From UBA4582 sp965657335 (GTDB lineage Bacteria; Pseudomonadota; Gammaproteobacteria; Pseudomonadales; Azotimanducaceae): DNA of 64,000 bases. Of the stretch, positions 9,068 to 17,237 are shown piece by piece. Below the pieces are notes generated by a model. It had not been told where the DNA came from, did not search any database, and saw nothing but the letters and a program-made list of their open reading frames with translations. The stretch lies in the NCBI GenBank assembly GCA_965657335.1, contig CBFHOH010000005.1:88869-152868 (forward strand). Direction: 5' to 3'. Made by a program: the position numbers and the translations under genes. How positions within the stretch are numbered: position 1 is the stretch's first letter; every line of letters begins with the position of its first letter.

Positions 9068-10024
9068 CTATTCGGACCAATTCTGCAGGTATCTGGGATC
9101 TGCCAATATTGTGATGTTCTTGTTCACGATGTATTCCGTTGGCCATAATCCCTTACCCTGAAGTTTCCCATCACGAATCAGTTCTAACGATTTCTTTAGG
9201 TCCATGAGGTCTTGTTGCGATAATTGAGGTGGCCCAGGTGGCGCTATTCGATGGGCGCCGAAATAACGCAGATCAGGTGTTTCTGCCAGCAACTTGCTCG
9301 CTGTGTTTAAATAGTCTTGCATACTTGCTCCGGGAAAATACACATACAGAGGACCGGTATAAAGATAATCTCCGGTTAATAGCAGTTGATTCTCGGTATC
9401 CAATAGTGAAATAGACTCTTTGGAATGGCCAGGCGTGTGAACCACATACACTTTTCGGTCACCCAGTTGTATGGCATCCCCTGGCTTCCACCAGTGATCG
9501 ACTCTCCAGGTTGGCGTTTCAAAGCCCTCGATAGCACCCAAGTGCTCCATTTCTGCAAAAGTTAATTCGTTACCCACAGCTCTGTTACGTAAATAAGGAA
9601 GATCGACAACCGCACGTTCGTCAAACGCAATACCATTTCCCACATGATCGAAATGAAAATGCGAAGGCAGGAATACGATTGGTAATTCTGTTAAAGATTC
9701 TGCGATTTTTCGAATGTTCCTGATGCCTGGTCCAGCATCAAACAATAGTGCCTTTTTGTTGCCAACAACCAAATAGCTGTAATTCTGTTGGTAGTAACGC
9801 GGCTCTCCAATAGCAAAGGTGTTCGGCGCAATCTCGTCAATTGTGAAGTAATCATCTGGCCTTACCGTTGTTGGCAGTTCTTCCGCAGGTTCTAGTAGAG
9901 GCGGCGGTTCTCCTCCGCGGAAGGCCATGAAGTCGGCTATGAGATTGCGTCGGTTGTCCACCATCAGGGCAGAAAGAACAAGCAAAATGCTTACCAACAG
10001 GATGACAATTTTGTATTTGTTCAT
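9068..10024 (-). CDS. Metallo-beta-lactamase-fold hydrolase, membrane-anchored or secreted
   Basis: A metallo-beta-lactamase superfamily hydrolase with the zinc motif HFHFDH (about residues 122-127 from the ATG used here). Downstream metal ligands are in VHTPGHSKESISL and LTGDYLY, and YFGAHRIAPP is near the C-terminus. A hydrophobic N-terminal helix (KIVILLVSILLVLSALMV) acts as a signal peptide or anchor, so it works in the periplasm. I chose the ATG at 10024; an in-frame GTG lies 12 bases upstream. The Ala/Gly-rich pocket and lack of a classic beta-lactamase third-loop pattern suggest a general hydrolase (lactonase or phosphodiesterase-like) rather than an antibiotic-resistance enzyme. It is convergent with the acyl-CoA synthetase. 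Confidence 0.9.
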   Translation of the reverse strand: MNKYKIVILLVSILLVLSALMVDNRRNLIADFMAFRGGEPPPLLEPAEELPTTVRPDDYFTIDEIAPNTFAIGEPRYYQQNYSYLVVGNKKALLFDAGPGIRNIRKIAESLTELPIVFLPSHFHFDHVGNGIAFDERAVVDLPYLRNRAVGNELTFAEMEHLGAIEGFETPTWRVDHWWKPGDAIQLGDRKVYVVHTPGHSKESISLLDTENQLLLTGDYLYTGPLYVYFPGASMQDYLNTASKLLAETPDLRYFGAHRIAPPGPPQLSQQDLMDLKKSLELIRDGKLQGKGLWPTEYIVNKNITILADPRYLQNWSE

Positions 10025-10082
10025 AATGATAGCCACAAGTTTAGGTTGCGTGTCATCTTAATGTAGCACTATTGTCACAGAT

Positions 10083-10493
10083 TTATATCGTACCAACGAT
10101 ATTGAATGCTGTGATGGCATCTATCTCATAGCCGGCATGCAGATCACCCTGAAGCGCCAGAGATTTTACGGAGGCTAATGGAAACCAGGCGATTTTTAAC
10201 AGCTCGCGGCGATTATATTTTGCTATGGGCTCTGTGATTTCTGCACCGTAAATTCGATGATTGTGACGCTTATAATAGAAGTCTCCGATCATCGTAAAGT
10301 GACCGGGATTTATCGATAATTCTTCTTGTAGTTCGCGCCTGACAGTTTCAACGCCACTTTCCCCGGGTTCAACATGACCTCCGGGCAACCCCCATTTATT
10401 GCTCGCGCTGAGTTGTCCCCTGTGAACCACTAATAGATAGCGCTCGTCCCACTTCAGCACACATCTCGCTGTTTTAAAATCAGGTTTTTTCAA
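10083..10493 (-). CDS. Nudix hydrolase
   Basis: A 136-residue Nudix-fold pyrophosphohydrolase. The Nudix box runs from GGHVEPGESGVE through TVRRELQEELSI and keeps the metal-binding REUxEE core; the usual glycine after EEx is replaced by serine. The gene appears to start with TTG, overlapping the end of the upstream dioxygenase by 14 bases, which suggests translational coupling. Substrates in this family are nucleoside diphosphates linked to another group; which one cannot be told. Its position after a nucleoside phosphorylase-like gene and a 2-oxoglutarate dioxygenase hints at modified-nucleotide metabolism. Confidence 0.88.
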   Translation of the reverse strand: MKKPDFKTARCVLKWDERYLLVVHRGQLSASNKWGLPGGHVEPGESGVETVRRELQEELSINPGHFTMIGDFYYKRHNHRIYGAEITEPIAKYNRRELLKIAWFPLASVKSLALQGDLHAGYEIDAITAFNIVGTI

Positions 10494-11367
10494 GGTCAGA
10501 TTTTTGCGAAAAGTATGCGATCAAAGAAGCGTCATAACGGCTGGTATCACTTGGATTCAGGTTGCTTGTGTATGCGGGCCACCTTTTTTGAACACCCTGT
10601 GGTCGATCGCCCATAACCGTGACTCTCTGAATTATCCGCTCCTCCGAAAAGTCGTTTAGCACCTTATGCTGGGTGCAGCGATTATCCCACATCGCAATAG
10701 TACCGGCTTGCCATCGATAACGAACCGAAAAGCGAGTTTGGCCAACCCAGCGGGTCAGGTACGCTAGCCAATAATTACTCTCTTCGTAGCTCATTTCGAC
10801 GATTCTTTTTGTGAAATGCTCATTCACAAAGAGGCTACGTTTGCCTGTATCCGGATGCACTCTTACGACCGGGTGTACCGTCATTACTTCAGGGCGACCA
10901 TGTGCCTCGGCAGTATGTAATGCAGTTAGACCGTCACAGAGCTCCCGCAAAGGTGGTGTCAGTGACTCGTAAGCTGCTTCTGGATTGGTCCAGAGCGTGT
11001 CTCCCCCGATGGCAGGACACTTCACCATCTTAAGAATGGAGTACAAAGCGGGTGAAGGTTTAAAGGAGATGTCTGAATGCCATTCGTCAGCGACTCCGCC
11101 ACGGCTTGCCGCGAGTTCAAATATCTGGTCGTGTTTGGTTATCGGGTTCTCGTAGTGCGGGTGGCCTTGGAGTTCACCAAACATTCCACCAAACGCCACA
11201 TGCTGATCTATGGTTAATGACTGATCAGGAAAAAAAAGAATTTTGTACTGATTGATCAAGTTAACAAAATCAGGCACATCTTTTTCGCTTAAGCTGGCAA
11301 GGTTCAGGCCGCGTACTTCTGCACCCAGTGATGTCGTTAGCGGAACAACAGTATAATTATTTGTCAT
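10480..11367 (-). CDS. TauD/TfdA-family 2-oxoglutarate-dependent dioxygenase
   Basis: A non-haem Fe(II)/2-oxoglutarate dioxygenase. The iron ligands are the HxD in DEWHSDISF and the distal histidine in DNRCTQHKVLNDF; the 2-oxoglutarate-binding arginine is in IIQRVTVMGDRP. About 295 residues is standard for TauD/TfdA. I chose the ATG at 11367 because it overlaps the end of the upstream phosphorylase gene by 11 bases; an in-frame start at 11382 is less likely. The taurine/alkylsulfonate substrate of TauD is not implied: no sulfonate transporter is next to it. It lies in a tight minus-strand set with a purine-type phosphorylase and a Nudix hydrolase. Confidence 0.92.
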   Translation of the reverse strand: MTNNYTVVPLTTSLGAEVRGLNLASLSEKDVPDFVNLINQYKILFFPDQSLTIDQHVAFGGMFGELQGHPHYENPITKHDQIFELAASRGGVADEWHSDISFKPSPALYSILKMVKCPAIGGDTLWTNPEAAYESLTPPLRELCDGLTALHTAEAHGRPEVMTVHPVVRVHPDTGKRSLFVNEHFTKRIVEMSYEESNYWLAYLTRWVGQTRFSVRYRWQAGTIAMWDNRCTQHKVLNDFSEERIIQRVTVMGDRPQGVQKRWPAYTSNLNPSDTSRYDASLIAYFSQKSDLEKT

Positions 11368-12226
11368 CTTTGATCGCGTCAAGGTAGCTAAGCGGAGGAT
11401 GCTCGCGCTGGCCAGTCAATGTTCGCTCTTGATCAGAGGGAATCTTTGCGATTTTTGGCAGCAAACGTTCGAGTATCTTCCAGCTTATAGGGTTTAAGCG
11501 TTTGTAAACCTCGGTGAGTGAATCGAGGGTCCAGGGCGCAACACCTTCGGCGGGGTTGCTGATAATATTGAGCGCAGCAAAATGAATGCCTAGCTGTCGT
11601 GCGAAGACAATTTCTGTTGTTAAATTATGCGTGACAAGATCTGCACCTTCCCGACGATAGCCATCAATTTCTGCCACCGTTTCAAATCGACCAAACCTTG
11701 ATTGAAGCACGACGCCGCCGTCAACGACGTTAACGTCGGTCAACGCAGCCTCGTTTCGAATAACATATCGGGTTTCGGCCAGTAACAGCTTCCTGAGCGT
11801 TTCATCAAAAGGCGGATTGAACCGACATAGGGCGTGACGGGGGTCGGCTAGGTGCTCGACAGGAATGTTAGATGTTCGATCGATATTTTTGTCGAGAAAA
11901 TCGTTTGGAATGATAAAGTCGCCGGTTTTAAGTAATGGATTGATACCGCCAGCTGTCGCGCCGCCGATAGCCTCTGTAACGCCAAGGTCTCTAAGCGCTA
12001 TCCACGTTTCAAGCCATTTTCCTTCACCATGAAAGTGGACATAGTAAAAAGGTATTTCTGTACTTTCACCATAGTAAATTCGCGGGGAAAGGCCGAGGGG
12101 TGTTTCCACCTCCGTGTAGCCTAGGAGTATTTCCGTACCAAACAGCAAGTCGTTGATAAACGTACCACCTAACACAGCAATTTTCGCAGACGGGAATGGG
12201 CTGAGAACTTTTAGATGCTTGTCCAT
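11357..12226 (-). CDS. Purine nucleoside / 5'-methylthioadenosine phosphorylase-like protein
   Basis: A 289-residue member of the MTAP/PNP (PNP_UDP_1) family. It starts KIAVLGGTFINDLLFG, has the glycine-rich GGATAGGINPLLKTGDFIIP that binds phosphate and substrate, and the ALNIISNPAEG segment near the C-terminal substrate site. Established members cleave nucleosides with phosphate to give base and ribose-1-phosphate, for example 5'-methylthioadenosine in methionine salvage. The core motifs GGSGLY and NCAVDMEA of canonical MTAP are not exact here, so the substrate may differ. It is the first gene of the minus-strand set and divergent from an MFS transporter 127 bases away. Confidence 0.82.
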   Translation of the reverse strand: MDKHLKVLSPFPSAKIAVLGGTFINDLLFGTEILLGYTEVETPLGLSPRIYYGESTEIPFYYVHFHGEGKWLETWIALRDLGVTEAIGGATAGGINPLLKTGDFIIPNDFLDKNIDRTSNIPVEHLADPRHALCRFNPPFDETLRKLLLAETRYVIRNEAALTDVNVVDGGVVLQSRFGRFETVAEIDGYRREGADLVTHNLTTEIVFARQLGIHFAALNIISNPAEGVAPWTLDSLTEVYKRLNPISWKILERLLPKIAKIPSDQERTLTGQREHPPLSYLDAIKDDK

Positions 12227-12353
12227 CTAGCAATAGTACTTGAGACAAATAGAGATAGCGATATGTTCAAGGGACTCGGCTGACAGGATTGACAAAGCCA
12301 CCATCAGCGCCATAGGCTTTCGTGCATGAATTAGCCAAGCTGCGGTGTAGTCG

Positions 12354-13688
12354 ATGACGACAAAAACGGTTTCTTTAGAAGAAAAAGTAGAAGCAAAACA
12401 ATACGTGTTGCTTTGTTTTCTTACCTTGCTCAATGTCATGAATTTTGTCGATCGACAGTTGTTAGCCAGCTTTGCTAATTTTATCGTGCCAGATCTTGAG
12501 CTGACAAATGCTCAGTTTGGACTGCTGACAGGACTTGTTTTTATCGCTTTTTACGCGGTAATGGGTCTGTTCATGGGCGCTTTGGCTGATATGGTGCACA
12601 GACCTCGATTGATTGCTTTTGGCCTCACTTTATGGAGCCTGCTGACGGCTGCATCCGGTGCAGCCAAGGGTTTTGTCAGTATGGCCATTCCCCGTATGTT
12701 TATCGGTGTTGGCGAGTCTGCTTTAACGCCGACTGCCATGTCGATGCTGGCTGATCGGTTCCCAGCGACACGACTCGGCTTTGCTTCAGGTTTCTATTAT
12801 CTTGGCGTACCCGTGGGCGTGGGTGTTAGCCTGTTGGTGGCGGGGTACCTTGGTCCCGCCATTGGGTGGCGCAACTGTTTTTATGCGTTGGGCGCGCTCG
12901 GTGTTTTGCTCGCTGTTGTGATGCTTTTTGTCAAAGAGACTCCTCGCAAACATTTATCTCAAGCGACCGCTAACGATATCGCTCAGAAGCAGACCTTTAG
13001 ACAGATCGTTCGTCAGCTCTTGGATGTTTTGAAATCTTCTCCCGCACTAGCCCTCACCATGGCGGGTGGTGTGGCTACCCATTTTATATTAGGTGCCGCA
13101 GCGTTTGAGCAATTGTGGTTTGTTCAGGAACGGGGCTTCGATCGAGCATACATTGCACAGGCCACAGGATGGTATGCCGTAGCGGGTGGTGTGCTGGGTA
13201 ACCTGTTTGGTGGTATTGGTAGTGACTGGTGGCAGAAACATATGTCGAGCGGGCGTCCTATGTTTTTAGTCGTTATCCTACTGGTGCTGGTGCCTATTGG
13301 CTTCGGCTATCGGCTTGCTAACCCCGACGGCGGCTTCTTTTGGTTTGCGATTTTCTGTGCTTATTTTCAGCTTGGCAGTTTCTACGGTCCGACATTTTCG
13401 ACCGTGCAGGAACTTGTGCCGCCGCAAATTCGTTCAACGGTTGTGGCATTTTATTTGCTCGCGCTTAACTTGATTGGTCTTGCGATAGGGATTACGGCCT
13501 CGGGGTACTTGATTGATTACTTGATTGCCCGAGGTACAGAGGAACCTTACACAGTAACCTTGCTAATATTCTCTGGATTGTCAGCGACTGCCATACCGCT
13601 GTTCTATTTTGCCGCACGTAGATTCCATCATGACAGAGACAGATTGTTTGAGAAGATGGCTATTGTTAAAGATGGGTCTGCTGTTTAG
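12354..13688 (+). CDS. MFS transporter (spinster/sugar-phosphate-like group)
   Basis: A 444-residue major facilitator with 12 predicted membrane helices. Helix 1 is followed by NVMNFVDRQLLASFANFIVPDLELTNAQ, typical of the Spinster-like and aromatic-acid porter MFS groups. The helix 2-3 loop has ADMVHRPRL, and helix 4-5 has RMFIGVGESALTPTAMSMLAD, the signature of this subfamily. The ligand is unknown. No strong ribosome site is visible before the ATG. It is divergent from the phosphorylase/dioxygenase/Nudix set, so it may carry their substrate or product. Confidence 0.92.
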   Translation: MTTKTVSLEEKVEAKQYVLLCFLTLLNVMNFVDRQLLASFANFIVPDLELTNAQFGLLTGLVFIAFYAVMGLFMGALADMVHRPRLIAFGLTLWSLLTAASGAAKGFVSMAIPRMFIGVGESALTPTAMSMLADRFPATRLGFASGFYYLGVPVGVGVSLLVAGYLGPAIGWRNCFYALGALGVLLAVVMLFVKETPRKHLSQATANDIAQKQTFRQIVRQLLDVLKSSPALALTMAGGVATHFILGAAAFEQLWFVQERGFDRAYIAQATGWYAVAGGVLGNLFGGIGSDWWQKHMSSGRPMFLVVILLVLVPIGFGYRLANPDGGFFWFAIFCAYFQLGSFYGPTFSTVQELVPPQIRSTVVAFYLLALNLIGLAIGITASGYLIDYLIARGTEEPYTVTLLIFSGLSATAIPLFYFAARRFHHDRDRLFEKMAIVKDGSAV

Positions 13689-13750
13689 ATCGCTGATGCG
13701 TGAGCAAATAAATTGAGTCTCTAGCAATAGTCTGTTGTTGTCAGTATCAC

Positions 13751-14956
13751 TCAGTACAGTAAGAATGGCTGGCGCTGATTATCCCAGTCTTCCAGCTGAT
13801 TAGTGAGCAAGTTATCAAGTTGCGAAAAGCTCGCGTCCATATCGTCTACCCATTCGCGCAGGTAGTAACCTCCGTTAATCACATCGATGGGGCGTCGGGA
13901 AAGCTCATATTCATAGTCGTGATCGCGCCAAAGTGGGTAGTCAGGTTTGAGTAACCTCAAACTCTTGAGCAAACCTGCTAACAGGCGGAAGGGCAAAAAT
14001 CTGCCATGATCATAGTCTGAATAGTCCGTGTGTATTTGTAACCCCTGACACATCTGGCCAACATGTTTATGAAATGTTGGCTCAAAAAAGCATGGGCGTA
14101 TATACACGCCCGCCAACCATTCAGGTTTTTGTTCTCGAAGTAATGCGAGTGCTGCTGTTGCAGGGAAGTCCGGCGCGCCAATCACTTCAAGGGGAATTGT
14201 GGTGCCGCGGCCTTCGGAAAGTGTGGTGCCTTCAAGCAGGACTGTGCCCGGAAAACATCGCGCCATGTTTAAACTCGCAGCATTGGGGCTGGGGTTAACC
14301 CATGGTCGTTCGTTTGTTGGCCAACCAAATCCAGGTGCCTGATCAGGCTTGTAGCCCTTCATCTCAATAATTGTTCTCTGGCAGCTAGGTGCCCTGGTCG
14401 AGCAATACCAGTTGCAAAGCTCGCCCATCGTCAGTCCGTGACGGGTCGGTAATGCTGCACTACCGACGAAGCTTTCGTGTCCCGGCTCTAGCATCAGTCC
14501 GTCAAGCGGTCGACCTGCCGGGTTTGGCCTATCGAGAATCCAAAGCTCGACATCTGTATCTTTGCAGGCGTCGACAAAATACATCATTGTTGCGATATAT
14601 GTGTATATGCGACAGCCAATATCCTGAAGGTCAAAAAGGACAACGTCCAAAGGTGCAAGCATTTCGGCGGTCGGACGTCTGTGCTCACCATATAGGCTGA
14701 TCACCTGAATTTGGTGTTCAGGATCGAAGTAATCATCCGTCTCAATCATGTTGTCCTGTTTTTCGCCTCGCATGCCGTGTTGCGGACCAAATACACAATC
14801 TGGCTTTAAACCTTTAGCGATCAAAGCATCCAGCGTGTGTGCTTGCGTAGACGTTACCGAAGCGGGATGAGCAACTAGGCCAACACGCTTCGTTTTGAGG
14901 TAGGAAAGTTGTGATGCTGAATTAAGTAACTCATCAATTCCAAAACAAAAACTCAT
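13751..14956 (-). CDS. NamZ-type exo-beta-N-acetylmuramidase (DUF1343 family)
   Basis: A 401-residue member of the DUF1343/YbbC family, for which exo-N-acetylmuramidase activity (NamZ, GH171) has been established in other bacteria: it removes non-reducing-end MurNAc from peptidoglycan fragments. Visible family features are RVGLVAHPASVT, FGPQHGMRGEKQDN, the DLQDIGCRIYTYI motif, WILDRPNPAGR, and GTTLSEGRGTTIPLEVIGAP near the active site. No signal peptide is visible, so this copy appears cytoplasmic. Its ATG overlaps the stop of the DOMON-like gene by four bases, so the two are coupled. The probable role is muropeptide salvage. Confidence 0.88.
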   Translation of the reverse strand: MSFCFGIDELLNSASQLSYLKTKRVGLVAHPASVTSTQAHTLDALIAKGLKPDCVFGPQHGMRGEKQDNMIETDDYFDPEHQIQVISLYGEHRRPTAEMLAPLDVVLFDLQDIGCRIYTYIATMMYFVDACKDTDVELWILDRPNPAGRPLDGLMLEPGHESFVGSAALPTRHGLTMGELCNWYCSTRAPSCQRTIIEMKGYKPDQAPGFGWPTNERPWVNPSPNAASLNMARCFPGTVLLEGTTLSEGRGTTIPLEVIGAPDFPATAALALLREQKPEWLAGVYIRPCFFEPTFHKHVGQMCQGLQIHTDYSDYDHGRFLPFRLLAGLLKSLRLLKPDYPLWRDHDYEYELSRRPIDVINGGYYLREWVDDMDASFSQLDNLLTNQLEDWDNQRQPFLLY

Positions 14957-15528
14957 AATTGATCCGGTGCCAGTTGAATGATGTGAGCATCACGATGATG
15001 AAAATCCGGGCGAACCCCAGGGTGAATCAGCGCATAGTAATGTAGATCGGAGGATGTCGGAATATTAGCTGATTCAGTTTCAATCACAACAGAAATACCT
15101 GTCTTGAGTTTTGTTGAAGCGTCGATGGTAAAACCATGTATCAGCGTAAATTCGAAACTTGCTTCCTTGGGGTTAAGTGTAAGCTCGCTGGTTTCCAGCA
15201 ACAGCATCTCCGAATAGCGCATACCTTTGCGGACTTCATCAAATTGATAGCATTGCCACTTGCCGTCCGACGTAACGTTGAGCTCTACATAACCAGATTC
15301 ACCTGGCAGGCCGAGAAACAACTCAAAACAAGTGTGTTTCCATAACTCATCATGTCTGCCCATCTCTGTCTCTGGTGAGGTCTTTTGATCAGATGTCGGC
15401 CATTTAATCTCCGCAGCGCAGGGTGAAATGGTAAACCGACACATCAGTCGATTCTCCTTGAGCTGAATTTCTCCATTGATCTGGTTCGTCAGCGCTGATT
15501 GTGTAAACGGAGTTAGTACGAATTTCAT
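14953..15528 (-). CDS. DOMON-like domain protein, partner of NamZ
   Basis: A 191-residue, beta-rich protein matching the DOMON-like/CBM9-related fold found next to DUF1343 genes. It contains HDELWKHTCFELFLG and YVELNVTSDGKWQCYQFD, the core strand motifs of this fold, and ends with HHRDAHIIQLAPDQL. There is no signal peptide, membrane segment or catalytic motif. Binding of a sugar or muropeptide is a reasonable inference from the fold and from the four-base overlap with the NamZ-type gene, but it is not shown. It is the first gene of a two-gene operon that is divergent from gor. Confidence 0.75.
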   Translation of the reverse strand: MKFVLTPFTQSALTNQINGEIQLKENRLMCRFTISPCAAEIKWPTSDQKTSPETEMGRHDELWKHTCFELFLGLPGESGYVELNVTSDGKWQCYQFDEVRKGMRYSEMLLLETSELTLNPKEASFEFTLIHGFTIDASTKLKTGISVVIETESANIPTSSDLHYYALIHPGVRPDFHHRDAHIIQLAPDQL

Positions 15529-15647
15529 GTCGTTAAATTAACAGGTAGTGGATGCCATGAGGCTCAATTGTGAGACAATCTCAGCCAGTTTGGCAAGCGA
15601 GTGATTGCATGCCGTTTGCTGCAAGTTAGATTACTTTGGAGTTTTAG

Positions 15648-17051
15648 ATGTCTGAATTTGAATATGACCTTTTTGTCATTGGTGTGGGCTCTGGCGGAGT
15701 CAGAGCGGCCCGAATGAGCGCTGCTCAGGGCAAGCGTGTTGCTACCGCCGAGGACCGTTATATGGGTGGGACCTGCGTCAATGTGGGTTGCGTACCAAAG
15801 AAACTGCTGGTTTACGCCTCTCACTTCTCTGAAGACTATGAAAACGCTAAGGGTTTCGGTTGGGATGCAGTCAACCCAGATTTCAACTGGCAAAAGCTAC
15901 TTGAGAATAAGAATACCGAAATATCAAGGCTGAATGGAATTTACCGAGGCATGCTTGATGCCACTGGTGTCACTCATTTTGACGGTCGGGCCAGAATCGT
16001 TGACGAACATCACGTCTCTATTGGCGATCAGACTGTTTCCACGGAAAAGATACTTATCGCAACTGGAGGTTGGCCATATGTACCCGACTTCCCAGGTAAT
16101 GATCTGGTTATCACATCAAATGAAGCATTCTTTTTGGATGATTTGCCCAAACGCGTGCTCGTTGTCGGCGGCGGTTATATCGCTGTCGAATTTGCAGGCA
16201 TTTTCGCCGGCCTTGGCGCTGAGAGCCATTTATCGTATCGCGGTCCGCTGTTTCTTAGACACTTTGACGAGGACGTGCGGCATTTAGTGCGAGATGAGCT
16301 GATAAAAAAGGATATCAATCTTCATTTTAACTCTCATATGGAAAAAGTTGAAAAACTGCCAAGCGGCAGGTTAAAGGTGACGTTTCAAACGCCTATTACT
16401 CAGGTTGGTGATGGCGAAAGTCATCCTGATAATGGCAACACCGAGGAATTTGATCTTGTGCTTTACGCGACAGGGCGAGTGCCAGCGGTTCACGATATTG
16501 GTCTTGAAAATGTTGATGTTAAGTGCAAAGAGAACGGTGCCATTATCGTTGATGACTTTTATCAGACTTCGGTGCCCTCGATATACGCGCTGGGCGACGT
16601 CATCGACAAAGTTCAACTCACGCCGGTGGCTATTGAGGAGGCAATGACCTTTGTAAAGACCCAGTACATGAATACGCCAACAAAGATGGATTACGAAAAT
16701 ATAGCTACAGCCGTCTTCTGCCAGCCAAACATTGGCACTGTGGGATTAACTGAACAAGAGGCTCGTGACAAATACGGCGATGTTGCCGTGTTCCGATCAA
16801 TCTATCGAGCGATGAAACACACGCTCAGTGGCAGCGACGAAAAGAACATGATGAAAATCATCGTTGATCGTAGCACTGATGTTGTGGTGGGTGTCCACAT
16901 GGTTGGCCCGGAAGCGGGAGAAATCATTCAGGGCATTGCTATTGCGATGAAAGCAGGCGCTACCAAGGCAATCTTCGATGCAACGGTTGGCATTCATCCT
17001 ACTGCAGCGGAGGAGTTTGTGACCATGCGGGAAGAGGTCGCTAGCGGATAA
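15648..17051 (+). CDS. gor: Glutathione-disulfide reductase
   Basis: An FAD- and NADPH-dependent flavoenzyme that reduces oxidised glutathione in the cytoplasm. The FAD-binding VIGVGSGGVRAARM is at the N-terminus and the redox-active pair C43/C48 lies in GGTCVNVGCVPKK. The NAD(P)-binding VVGGGYIAVEFAGIFAGLG sits mid-protein, and the catalytic His-Glu pair is in GIHPTAAEEF near the end. The 467 residues match the family, and GGAG precedes the ATG by 7 bases. The HPTAAEEFVTM ending distinguishes glutathione reductases from dihydrolipoamide dehydrogenases. It appears to be transcribed alone, with a hairpin 55 bases downstream. Confidence 0.95.
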   Translation: MSEFEYDLFVIGVGSGGVRAARMSAAQGKRVATAEDRYMGGTCVNVGCVPKKLLVYASHFSEDYENAKGFGWDAVNPDFNWQKLLENKNTEISRLNGIYRGMLDATGVTHFDGRARIVDEHHVSIGDQTVSTEKILIATGGWPYVPDFPGNDLVITSNEAFFLDDLPKRVLVVGGGYIAVEFAGIFAGLGAESHLSYRGPLFLRHFDEDVRHLVRDELIKKDINLHFNSHMEKVEKLPSGRLKVTFQTPITQVGDGESHPDNGNTEEFDLVLYATGRVPAVHDIGLENVDVKCKENGAIIVDDFYQTSVPSIYALGDVIDKVQLTPVAIEEAMTFVKTQYMNTPTKMDYENIATAVFCQPNIGTVGLTEQEARDKYGDVAVFRSIYRAMKHTLSGSDEKNMMKIIVDRSTDVVVGVHMVGPEAGEIIQGIAIAMKAGATKAIFDATVGIHPTAAEEFVTMREEVASG

Positions 17052-17105
17052 CAACGCTCCACCGGAGCATTTCTACCCAATATGTTGGTAATTTGATAAG
17101 GTCAG

Positions 17106-17130
17106 ACCCGTTCTGCACTGTAGAGCGGGT
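17106..17130 (+). terminator. Hairpin downstream of gor, possible terminator
   Basis: ACCCGTTCT pairs with AGAGCGGGT (one G-U) across a 7-base loop. The following bases (ATTGGTTGGG) are only moderately T-rich, so termination here would be weak. It lies between gor and the symporter gene. Confidence 0.45.
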
Positions 17131-17237
17131 ATTGGTTGGGCGCACGTGGGTTTTTGGTTTTGTCACACGCTTGAACCGACGCTTGTTGAATCAGCGATAT
17201 GATAGCCAAAACAATAATAGAAAAAGGGAATTACCTT

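Noticed and set aside
9068..10024. A beta-lactamase resistance gene
   Set aside because: It has the metallo-beta-lactamase zinc motif, but overall features fit the broad hydrolase superfamily and not a class B beta-lactamase.
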